DNA from: Plantago elongata
Taxonomy: Eukaryota; Streptophyta; Magnoliopsida; Lamiales; Plantaginaceae
NCBI GenBank assembly: GCA_036897095.1
Contig: JAYMSP010003126.1
Coordinates: forward strand, 1 to 20,975
Reading direction: 5' to 3'
DNA length: 20,975 bases
This document shows, piece by piece, positions 1-10,300 of this stretch (the first letter of the stretch is position 1; the number at the start of each line of letters is the position of its first letter). The translations under genes and the position numbers were made by a program. The notes below the pieces were generated by a model. It was not told the DNA's origin. It worked only from the letters and a program-made list of their open reading frames with translations, and did no database searches.

Positions 1-1490
1 ATATATTGAAAAATGAGTAAACATATATTACGTTCTAATTTTAATACTAGGTTGGAACATTCAAAAGTTTAAAAAATCTCTTTTTAAAGGAATTTATTTC
101 ACATAAACCAAACACGCAACATAGGACAATTAATACCAACAAACTAGATAAGAGTAGTAATGAATGAGAAGTAGTTGATACATTGATCATAATTCGTTAA
201 AATGAAGAATATGATGATGATAGTGGCCATGAATGAGTTAGCAGGAATCACATGGGTATAGTTGCCCTACCTTGCCATCCTCGTCTGGATTGGGTGGTCC
301 AATGACTCCAATCCACACTGCTATTTCGTCTAGCTAAACTTGTGTTGCCATAACAATATGCAGAAACGGGTTAGATAAACTACACTAGTAGGAGTGAAAA
401 CGAACTGAGTGTTGTTGATCATACCGTACATTTGTCGCTTCAATTGGAGGAATGGTCCTTCATGTTCGACGACTGTTAATTTGTTATACATTTGCGCTTG
501 AACTCGACTTTTCGGAGATACGGTTCATTCTTGTTCACGCCAAGAGATGTAACTCTACCATTTAACACCAGAGAGATGGGAGTTCTCTGATGATTTACTG
601 GGAAGTATCCATCAGTAGCAACATCACAGGCTCACAACGCATGTGGTTCTTTATGTTCAAATATCACCCACGTGCTTCACATAAACTCAAGTTTAAAATT
701 TTGGAATTCTCTTTGTACATCCACTCAAACACTATGGAGTCTAATTACTACTCCCTCAGTCAAACGTTTCATATTATTGAAAATCCGGACAAGATCTAGT
801 AGAAAGTGAACACATTAAATGGTGATAAAGTATTAAAAAAAAAAAAATTATAATAAATTATGAAAAAAAATACAAGGAGTAGTATAACGACCAGACCAAT
901 AAACGATTGAGACCCAGTTCTTTGAACTAGCAGTCCAGTACAATTACTCATGAACAGCTCTTCGATTACCAACACAAGTTCTTTCTCACGTATTTTGTCC
1001 TCACTATGCATAAATCGAAAAATTCCCAATTAGTAACCTAGGATGGGTTGCTCCGTAATAAGAAATGTTTCTAGGTGGATTACCAAGAGATTCACAATGT
1101 TTATATAAATAGCATTTCAATCCCTTTAAGCTCAAGAGCAAGTAAAAATAGATTTTCCATTTGAGAAATTAAAATAAAATGAAGAAAGATGAAACTAGCA
1201 AAGAGAGAATTCAGCCCCAATCCAATTCTACGCCAAACACTCAATCATCATTAAATGTAGAACTGCCTAATCTTGTAGCAGATGGCCAATAAACAAGTCA
1301 AGAGGTCAGCAGAGAATTTTATTTTTTTTACGGCTCTAGATGTGCAGATTCAGATATTGAACTCTAGCCAAGAACAAAGCTAAAAAGTATATCACTATAC
1401 CAAGAGAAAAGTATGTAACTTTAACCTACAGAGTAATCTTTACTGCTAGAGCTAAATAAGTTACATCGCCTTTCATGAAGCTAGGCGGAA
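1..1490. other. left-edge intergenic stretch, no gene recognised
   Basis: I see no credible gene here. The only open frames are short (under 80 codons), have no recognisable motif and lack splice-compatible partners. The stretch holds A/T homopolymer tracts, the clearest being an A-run around 835-847. The texture of about 290-800 is less AT-rich than the rest and could be old retrotransposon or other repeat DNA, but I found no paired termini, primer-binding site or coding remnant to prove it. Its right part (about 1000-1490) lies downstream of the SPT2-like gene. Confidence 0.5.
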
Positions 1491-1499
1491 AAACAAAGA

Positions 1500-1710
1500 A
1501 GCACATCTATCTAGGGTTATATCCAAAAAAAAAGGATTGGTGAATGATACAAAGTTACAAACATGCCATATTGTGGCATCCCATTTGAATCTGGACCGAG
1601 AGCCAATCTTGTGGCAACCCATTCAACATATAGAAAGAAAGTCAGGGCCATCTTTGGCAAGCACAATATAACATCTATGACAGTCAGGTTCAAATCATGT
1701 GGATCATGAA
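1500..1710 (-). other. probable 3'UTR and poly(A) region of the SPT2-like gene
   Basis: Sequence immediately after the TGA stop (1713-1711, read on the minus strand). It has no coding potential, and toward 1530-1560 it reads TTTGTAACTTTGTATC on the minus strand, a U-rich and UGUA-like context typical of plant poly(A) upstream elements. There is no canonical AATAAA close by, so the exact cleavage site cannot be fixed from sequence. Confidence 0.4.
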
Positions 1711-4700
1711 TCAATAAACCGTCTTCCGCTTCTTCGCCCGCTGCTTTGCCAAACGCCTTTCTTCTTCTTCCTTCCGGAGCTCTTCAGCATCCTCTTCCCG
1801 AGCAATTCTTGCACTAAAAGTAATTTAGAAAAAACAACATAAATCTCCACTCATCGAAAAACAAAGCCCGAATAACCAGCAATAAGAGTATAAAACCAAA
1901 GAGCAAAAGGATTTCTGGTTGAGAATCTACTGACCTGCGTTTCTCCTCCCTCTCAATGGTACGCCAATCAGCCTCCATATCACTATCATCATCAGGTTCA
2001 TTTGCATATTTTCTAGGATCATACCTGAGTGAAGTATTATGATAGGTCAGATTATATCTGGGTCTAATTGAATCATTAATCAAGATGCATTTTTCATTTT
2101 GGAGTTCATCAAAAGGGAAAAATGTTAACAGTATAACTCAGTATAGAAGGTGAAGAAAAAGCCTAGGCAACAAAAAACAACAATCATTACCCAAACATCG
2201 CACGAATAGCCGCAGAGGCCTCAGCTAATTCATCATTGGAATCCTCTAACGGCCGCTTAGGTTTTGCCATCCGGCGTTGATCTCCAGGTGCACCACGGGG
2301 AGCCATCTTCGACTGTGGCCGCCTCACCTGCAAAAGTCACAAAGTTAGGATTTAAAGACTTGAGTGATGTTTCTATGCAAAGCTTTCTTCTAGATGTTTA
2401 ACAAGTTCAGAGAATTCTTGATTACTTGAACGTCATTTTAATTTTCAGATAAAAAGCAACCAGAAAAAAATACCCCCAAGTATGTAGTGATGTTACTGAT
2501 TTTTTATTTTGAGAACTACATATTGAAACTACTCCTTGCACAGCACAACACAGCACTGACCTCATCTCTAGAAGAATTAGATGGGGCCTTGGACTTGTTA
2601 GATTGTTGGTAGTCATTTCGTTGAGTTGGAGTATTTCTGGAAACTGAAGATTGGATGTGTGATGAAGCTGGTCTATGACCACCAGGTTTTAATGTTCTTT
2701 GCATACCAGATACTGGTCGTTGCAGACCGGATACCTGTGGCCTTTGTGAGCCAGATTGAGGTCTTTGCAATCCAGATTGCTGAGGTCTCTGCATGCTAGA
2801 TTGATGAGGTCTCTGCGAGCCAGATTGCTGAGGTCTCTGCGACAAGGATTGGTGAGGTCTTTGTGAGCCGGATTGGTGAGGTCTAAGTGCACCAGACTGT
2901 GAAGGTCTGTGCATACCAGATTGCGACTGTGATAGTGGAGGTTTGCGCATGCCAGGTTGTTGCATTGAAGATGTCAATTTATGACCACCAACTGCCATCC
3001 CATAACTGTTTGCATCAGTTTGTACCTTCTTGCCAGTAGCAGCCACAGGGCCTCTAACAGGCACACCACCTTTTTGACCAGCTGGCCGACCAGGACCACT
3101 TGCACTATTGCTGCCAAGCTGTTTCCTAGATTCCATAGATAACCTGCTACTGGAAGCCAACTTCTCAGACCCAACATTATGTCTGGCTTGGCCATTCGAA
3201 TTAACTTGCTTTCTTCCATCACGAATGGTGAGTTCTCTTTGACGATCAGCCACCATCTGTCTGCTTTTTAGTGGAGCCTGAGGTGAGGCATCTTTAACAC
3301 AATAAGAAGTACAAGTATGAGTCAACTTAAGGAATTAAAAAGATGAGCTATTGAGTGAACCACAGAGAACAAGTAAAACACACCAGGCCTGGGGGCAGAT
3401 AAATTTCGGGGTTGGCTTTTAGTGGACGAAGGAATCTCAGCATCATCAGAGAGTAAAAAAGAATAGTCCCTAGTGTTTTTAAGCACTTCAACTTTTTTCT
3501 TCAACTGCATTATCAGGAAACAAGAGTTAGCCAAAAGTTGATATCAACCAACAAAAGAGGAAAATCAAGAAATAGTTACCCCATTCACAGGCTTCGGCTG
3601 GTTGACTCGAGGTTTTGATCCAGCAGAATTGGATGTACCAGGTTTCTTATTGTTCTTCAGCACATAAAGCGTAAATGTCAAAATTCGAAATCAAATCCTT
3701 TTTGTGTCTCTAGCACAACACATCAACAAGCTGAAATAGAATTGTAAGCAATCTGCACTTACAGTATTATTCGGCTTAGAAAATCTGGCTGCCAAATCCG
3801 GATTCTCCAACAGCGACTTACTTTCTTGAATGACACGCTGTGCAATTACTGGCTGAGAGGGTCCAAAAAACGAACCATAGCTGCAAATCAAACAATTAAA
3901 CATTAAGTTGAGATTGCTTTGATAATATCTACTACTAAGTGCATACAAGCAGCATTTGTAGATGAAAAGCACACAACTGATCTACACAATCAGCCCATTG
4001 AAATACACAACCAACACAATGGAAGGTTTGTGAAAGGCTCTGCAATGCCTAAGATAAAAATTGAATGTTAAAAAACACCATCCATCAAACAAGGAAGCCT
4101 CACGGTCAGTCCACGCAGCCTCAAAGAGAAAAGCATATCCCAAATTCGGCATATCACTTATAATACTGAGATCTTAGAGGGTTATTAACAAAATTGAACC
4201 GCTTCATAGAAGATGCCAACTGCAGAAGACCTAGGCAGGATATATTTTAGATGGATCAGATGAGAGACTGAGAAAAACAATGGAATTGCAGTTGTAATGC
4301 CCTTACAATCACCACTGATACAGAATGTAAACCTTCGTATTGAAACCTAATTTAAACAGTAGGCAAGAACAAAATTACTATTGCAAGGACCGACTATTGG
4401 GGAAAAAACTATCACAGATGAAGATTCACTTTTATCAACACATCAAAAACACAATGCATCAATCTCCAATAACTTCCAATCAAATTGCAGGTACAAATCA
4501 CCTTTTATAAAAGACATTATACAAAAAGAGAGATAGGACGTAAATATGAAACAAAACGCACTTGTCCTTACGGAATGAGTTCGTGTATTCACGGGAACCG
4601 CAGTTGGCAGTCCCCAATTCCTTCCCCATCTGCTTTCTGAGTGACTCTTTCAACCTTTGCCGAAGTCTAAGATATTCCGATTCCTCTGGGGTGGGCTCAT

Positions 4701-4895
4701 GAACAGCTTCTTCTTCGTATTCCACATCATCTTCATATTCATCTTCTTCTTCTCTATCTTCCTCATACTCATCCAAATCTTCATATTCCTGCAAAAAACA
4801 GAGGGTTATATAAAAAAAACAGAAGATGTCAAGCAAAATGTAGAAAAGCGCTGAATTCAACCACAACTACTTACATCACTAGCGTATCCCCCCAT
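1711..4895 (-). CDS. SPT2-type chromatin protein (histone H3-H4 chaperone family), 9 coding exons
   Basis: Exons in transcription order: 4895-4875, 4788-4562, 3880-3763, 3654-3580, 3504-3384, 3291-2561, 2327-2191, 2024-1935, 1813-1711. Joined, they give 1,623 nt (540 residues plus TGA) in one frame, all with GT..AG introns. The protein starts MGGYASD, then has an Asp/Glu/Tyr-rich acidic stretch (residues 8-34) and a predicted helix around EYLRLRQRLKESLRKQMGKE. Next come the motifs GSFFGPSQPVIAQRVIQES and TRDYSFLLSDDAE, typical of plant SPT2-like proteins. Residues 188-430 are basic, Ser/Gln/Arg/Pro-rich low complexity with octapeptide repeats. The C-terminus (about 432-540) is the SPT2 domain: AIRAMFGYDPRKY, an acidic DDDSDMEADW segment and a long charged helix ending KKRKTVY. 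Family knowledge: SPT2 binds H3-H4 and DNA and acts in transcription-coupled chromatin maintenance in the nucleus; in plants the role is inferred by homology. The nearest relative I recognise is the Arabidopsis SPT2-like protein. Exon borders could differ by a few bases at competing sites. Confidence 0.93.
2693..2932 (-). repeat. 24-bp coding tandem repeat in SPT2-like exon 6
   Basis: About ten imperfect copies of a 24-bp unit sit inside the 731-nt exon 6 and encode the octapeptide pattern (Q/H)QSGxQRP (examples QQSGSQRP, HQSLSQRP, QQSGLQRP) at residues about 308-387. Two units have lost one residue in frame, giving 7-residue copies. The period keeps all reading frames partly open, so spurious frames appear opposite and beside it. 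The segment looks disordered, basic and glutamine-rich, and probably varies in copy number between relatives. Confidence 0.88.
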
Positions 4896-5760
4896 CACAC
4901 TCAAGAAATTCCTGCACCTCTCAAAGTTTGAGCATCTACACCTGATGATAAAAAAAACAAATCTGTCAAATTCAAGGAATTAAAAGGATCCACTCACACT
5001 TCCAGAGAAACAATTCTATGAGTATCAAATCTGCCACGTGAAAGACTGCTGATGAACATATGAATATGATCAGATCTGATATATTATCAAACAATGAGCA
5101 GCTACAGCCTACAAGTATTGTAACAAAATAGGCCACATTCAACAAATCTCAGAAAAACATCAAACAAACGCACACATCAATAGACAGCAAATTATACCCG
5201 AAATCTCAATCTGTTCTGCCAAAAAAACAACTAAATTGGTGCGAATAAACAGAAACCTTCTAATTCTCGATTCGTTTTACATGATGTTCAAAAAAATTAA
5301 TATGAAAATTCAGCTAATAACGAATCGAAAGCCGGTAAAATATATACCACGAACTCGAATTTTTCAGCAAAAACAAAAAAAAAATCCTGAACAAATTCAA
5401 CCCGATCTATCCAATTTCACCAAAAACCAAAACAAATAAAGTAGAACAAGAAAAAAAATCAGAAGATCCATTACTTTTAACACAAATTCGACTCGACCTA
5501 AGCAATTCTCATCAGAAACCGCATCAAAACTCGTCAATCGAAACCAGAAAACTGAATTTCCTGTAAAAACCAACAGTTTCGGAACAAATCCAACCAGATC
5601 TGATAGATCTTCACAAAAATCGTTCAATTACACCAAAAAACTCACAATTTTCAGCGAAATCGCTTCAAAAACCAAAAAAAACGAAGAAAAAGAAAGATTA
5701 CCTTGAAACCGAGACGACAGAAAACGCAGCTCCAGAAGCGAGAAGGCGAAAATATGACGG
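4896..5760 (-). other. 5' leader of the SPT2-like gene with a ~760-bp leader intron
   Basis: A leader exon appears to end at 5702 with donor GTAATC. A strong acceptor, a T-run followed by ATCATCAG, ends at 4942, so a second leader segment covers 4941-4896 just before the ATG at 4895. The intron (5701-4942) is T-rich on the sense strand, as plant leader introns usually are. A second possible acceptor (GGTGCAG) lies at 4913-4912. Leader introns of this size in plants often boost expression; that is family-level knowledge and not shown here. Confidence 0.55.
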
Positions 5761-5769
5761 CAAAACTGA

Positions 5770-5800
5770 GAAGAGGCAAATATAAGGGGTAGGGTTAAGG
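5770..5800 (-). promoter_or_regulatory. possible core promoter of the SPT2-like gene
   Basis: On the minus strand this reads TTAACCCTACCCCTTATATT followed by TGCC, with a TATA-like core at about 5780-5787. A CCCTAA-related (telo-box-like) motif sits just upstream. Placed about 30 nt before a start near 5750, it would give a short first leader exon ending at 5702. The evidence is positional and weak. Confidence 0.3.
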
Positions 5801-6188
5801 GAGGTAAAGCGTTTGGAGTATGGCAAAATTGGAAGGACCCAGAACAACGGGGGTGTGTGCTATCGTGCGCTGGGATAAAGAATACCTCCGACCCGGGATT
5901 ATGACGAACCGGGTATTTTCGTCTCCTTCTTAGCCGGTCCATGTGGAGACTAGTAGAGATTATGCTTGTCTTGTGATCTTGTCCAACCCTTATTTTTTGA
6001 CTTTCCTTTATTTCCTTTACCCAACCTTTAAGGCGGAAATATTGTGTGGTTACTAATCACTACTTATCCTACAATTATGGGCTGGAATTTGCAGCCCGTC
6101 TGACTTTTTCAAACTTTTTGTTGTTCAGACTTGAGAGATCTTAGGATATTGTGGTTGAATTTGGTTTATGGTAGAAGTTTAAGTACTA
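5801..6188. other. intergenic stretch upstream of the SPT2-like gene
   Basis: This is upstream promoter-side sequence of the SPT2-like gene. The part next to the gene (5801-5945) is relatively GC-rich for the window; the rest returns to AT-rich. No gene or clear regulatory box was recognised apart from the core elements listed separately. Confidence 0.5.
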
Positions 6189-6411
6189 TTTAGCAAAATT
6201 AGCTGAGAAGAGTTGATAACTGATTAGGTAGCTTTTTTTTTTAACAAGCTAACTTTATTAACTTGTCAAACCAGTTAAATTTTCAGCTAATTTGTTTAAA
6301 AAGCTGTGTGTTTACGTAACGAATTTTTATTCAAAAATGCTCATAGAGCTAAAAAGGTACTGGTAAACACCCTAACTAAGACTTTGAGCATTTACAGCTA
6401 GTTTTGTTAAA
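6189..6411. mobile_element. possible degenerate MITE between the two genes
   Basis: Two 18-bp arms form an inverted pair: 6189-6206 (TTTAGCAAAATTAGCTGA) and 6394-6411, whose reverse complement matches 15 of 18 positions. The interior is AT-rich, non-coding and repeats GCTAA/TTAGCTG motifs, a style common in small plant inverted-repeat elements. I could not find a convincing target-site duplication, so the true ends may lie outside or inside these arms. It may also be a chance inverted repeat in AT-rich DNA. Confidence 0.35.
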
Positions 6412-7040
6412 CAAAATCTAACTCAATAATTTGTTCGATGTATTAGATTATATATTATAATATTATGTAGTTATAATAGAAAAAGATATACTTAATTGGT
6501 ACAATTCGACAAATGTAGATAGCAAATTTTCAGTATGCTAGCGCCAAGAGTTGTTACTGGGTAAAATACATGTCTTGTAATTTGGTTACTTGTGAATGAA
6601 TAACGAAGGAACATTTTATTCAATAACCTGCCAGGTATACTAAATAACAAAGAAGTTATTATTATATTATATAATGGTGTTCCCTTTTTTCAAGTAAAAA
6701 TATTTCAAATTCATCGTAAATTTATAACTTAATAAATTTTATCTATTAATTACATGTGATAATCGACTGAAAGACAATCAAAATTTCAAATTTAATCGAT
6801 CAGAATATCAACGTTGTTAAATTTTAGTATAAATCTATGTGCAAGATTTATGTAGTTCGGTTGCATTCAACAATCTACATTTGCAAGAGAGCAAGCATAA
6901 TTCACTAATTCACCGTAAAACACTACAAAGATTGATTGAAGCTCCGACGAATACAAATAGCTACAATTTCTACCAAATTGATCTGTCTAACTCGATTCAA
7001 CCGAACACATCTATTCACGCGGTTTTCTAGTATAATATAA
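6412..7040. other. AT-rich intergenic stretch downstream of PEPCK
   Basis: AT-rich DNA between the inverted repeat at 6189-6411 and the presumed 3' end of the PEPCK transcript. The one frame of about 60 codons (6839-7030, plus strand) has no recognisable motif or context. I see no RNA gene. Confidence 0.5.
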
Positions 7041-7312
7041 TTCCAAAATAAAAATTCATAAATTATGCCGAAGGAAGTCACATTTCATTAAACATACATA
7101 TAACATATATCACTGAACGACACTGTGATTACAACCTCTTCTTTAATTTCAAATTTTCAATGCCAACAGGAATCCAGATCAACACTGATAAATTAAATTA
7201 CATCACAAATACACACGGTAGTAACATGATTATTCTGACCTAAATAATAGTAGTAAGTACTCTCAATTCTCCAGATAATTATTTCCACATAACATAATTT
7301 TCCAGTAAGTGA
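7041..7312 (-). other. probable 3'UTR region of PEPCK
   Basis: Non-coding AT-rich sequence directly after the TAA stop (7315-7313). The extent is estimated; no canonical AATAAA was found on the minus strand, and plants tolerate weak variants. The poly(A) site is not determinable from sequence alone. Confidence 0.35.
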
Positions 7313-10300
7313 TTAGAAGTTAGGTCCAGCAGCAAGAATCTCATCAGTGAGCTTGTCATCTTTGCCAATCTTGTGAGTCACAAACACTTCAAAGTTGTTC
7401 TTGAATAGCCCTCCCAGTTTCAGCAGTGTCTCCTTGTAAGCTTTCTTATCAGCCCACTGCATTACCCAAACAAACAACATCCATCAACGGAATTCAACGT
7501 GTACAATCAACTACGATGATACATTACTGTCAAGTGATTGAATGAAGCAGAATCATGTGAACATTACTCAAGTGAATATATCTATTTAATTGGCTGGTTT
7601 TCAAACAGTTTTCCTGATACTAAGAACAAGCTATATCTCGGTTTTGAATAAACTTCTGTAAAATGTGCACTTGAATGCTAATAATTGTCAAACTTACAGA
7701 GTTCATAGGCTCCAGAATTTCAGAAGGAACGCCCTCAATCTCAGTTGGGATCTCCAGCCCAAACACCTCTGTCTTCTTGTACTCTGCATTCAGGAGGCTA
7801 CCTGAATGGATCGCATCAATGATTTTCCGCGTGTATGCTAACTTGATACGGCTTCCAGTACCATATCTGAACGTAATAGAATAGAAAAATGAGTTGAAAT
7901 CAGTGTCTTGTGCATCACCCAAACAAATGAAAGAATTACTCCAAATTTATTATTACCTCCCACCAGACCAGCCAGTGTTGACTAGCCAACCCGTGGCACC
8001 ATGCTCCTGCATTTTTGTGGCTAACATGGCAGCGTACTTGGTCGGATGCATCATTATAAAGGCAGCACCAAAGCACGCTGAGAATGTGGCAGTTGGTTCC
8101 TTAACTCCATCTACGGTACCAGCAACCTGCATTAAATACAAATTCATAAAGTTTTAACTTCAGTAACCTTCCAATGGATTGGATCAGTACACAAACAATA
8201 AAATGAGTATTAATGAAATTGCATACCAGAGCAGTGTATCCACTGATGAAATGGTACATAGTCTGTGCCAGACTGAGCTTGCTCACTGGTGGGAGCACGC
8301 CAAAAGCATCGCAGGCCAGAAGGATCACATTCTTAGGGTGTGGTCCAACACATGGAATTTTAGCATTGGGAATGTACTCAATTGGATATGCAGCGCGAGT
8401 ATTCTCTGTATAAAAGAAGACATCCAGAATGACAAAAATTCATTGTAGTGGGTATTTGAAAGAACAGGGAAATTATAATACCTGTAACAGATTTATCTGT
8501 GTAGTCAACTTCTCGGGTGTGCTCATCGAACACAACATTCTCCAACACTGTGAAAGACAGGGGTGGGGCAAAATCTAGTTAAGTTTCATCAATCTATAGA
8601 ATTGGAAGTGAACGAGTTACATGTGCATAATATCTGTACCAGTCCCAAACTTGATTGCATTCCAAATGTCAGGCTCCTTCTCCCTCGAGAGATCAATGCA
8701 CTTAGCATAGCATCCACCTTCGATGTTAGAAACACCATTATCACTCCAGCAGTGTTCATCATCTCCAATTAGGTACCGGTTGTGATCAGTAGATAGCGTG
8801 GTTTTCCCAGTTCCTAATAAATGAAAATTAAGAATTCATTTAGTTTAAAGATATTAGCTTGTAACACCATGCCCATACAGTTCTAATGGGAAAAAAACAT
8901 TCAAGCACAGACAAGACACGTATGTGTTAATACCATCGGTTTTTTGCAGAATCCGATGGTACCTTACCTGACAATCCAAAGAACAGGGCGACATCTCCGT
9001 CTTTGCCCATATTGCATCCGGAATGTAAGGATAGAATTTGACGCTTAGGCATGAGATAATGCATAACACCGAAAAGTCCTTTCTTCATCTCCCCGGCGTA
9101 CTGGGTGCCGAGGATGACCATTTCCCTCATACTGAGATTTAAATCTATGCTAGTGGATGATGTCATGTAGTGTGTGTAACGGTTACAAGGGAACTGTCCA
9201 GCATTGTATATAGTGAAGTCCGGAGTACCAAAATTCTCCAGCTCTTCAGGTGTGGGTCGGATGCACCTGTCACCCACCCAGTTATCCAACGGTACAATAT
9301 AACTAACATATACGAGTGCCTCGCACCTCAACTTATCGCTCACACTCGAATCTCCCATTACATATTAATTAATTAATCTTTGAAGGCGGAAAAAATTAAG
9401 TTACTTATCTCGAGGGCTTATTCGCATAGAGAACTGCAAATAAGAACAGCAAGTTAAAAGCTGTGAACATTAATTGCATATACTTACATGTTGTGCATGA
9501 ACAAGGAATGATAAGCCCTGGCCGAAACAATCCTGACTTTAATGCGGTTCTCTGGATCCCAATTCAGGAATTGATCATTGACAAATACCTGACATTAGTC
9601 GAGCAACGAAAGCTACTTTAGTTACTTCCTTCAATCAATATCTTATTTATCATTTATAATGTGCAGGTTCTTGAAGCAGGATTACGATGTGCCAATTCTT
9701 CCATCAGCAACACCATAGCAAATCTATGGTACATTCAATGGAAACAGGAAGACAAGAATAGAAAGACCTTGAAACAGCTATACTCCATAACATGACAAGT
9801 TTTACGCATTTGCCAATTCAGTAACGACTTTTTACCAATACGACTCAAAAAATAAACTGGAAAACATAAAATAGACAAGTCCATCCCCAGGATATAAGAG
9901 TATGGGCTTTGAGTACAAGTAGGCAAAAAGATAATATCATCCCTTATCTTCAGAAATTCGGTTTTATCATTTATTTTTCATGACATATGTAGTTACAATA
10001 TCAACAAATTAAGACAACTGGGTGCATTTTTGTTTGTTTATCAACTAGTAGATGCTAAATTCAAATATATGCTCTATCGCTCACGTACTCTTGATTTTTT
10101 GTTAAGTTAACCTTACTCTATAGTACTTTTAAGAGACTTGAAATTTCTTTCTCTTAACAGATCATTGGATACTTAACAAGATAAAGAAGACAACAAATTG
10201 CAACTTTACTTCAAATGTCTTTTAAGGGACCTACGGAATATGTGAAAATGAGATCCACTAATAGTAAAGCAAGCAAAGGTAAAATTTAGTACCTTGTCCA

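Noticed and set aside
590-799. 69-codon plus-strand frame at the left edge
   Set aside because: No motif, no codon bias, no splice partners; chance frame.
290-800. Possible LTR retrotransposon fragment
   Set aside because: Texture suggested it, but I found no TG..CA pair with duplication, no primer-binding site and no coding remnant.
2689-3222. Minus-strand frames of 67 and 82 codons overlapping SPT2-like exon 6
   Set aside because: Alternative frames kept open by the 24-bp repeat and biased composition; the true frame is fixed by the joined exons.
4657-4854. Plus-strand frame with hydrophobic Phe/Ile stretches, looking like a small membrane protein
   Set aside because: It is the complement of the acidic Glu/Asp codons of SPT2-like exon 2, which read as Phe/Ile/Leu codons on the other strand.
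7894-8448. Plus-strand open frames of 65-90 codons opposite the PEPCK exons
   Set aside because: They are antisense shadows of conserved PEPCK exons 8405-8227 and 8126-7957 and run across their introns; no motif of their own.
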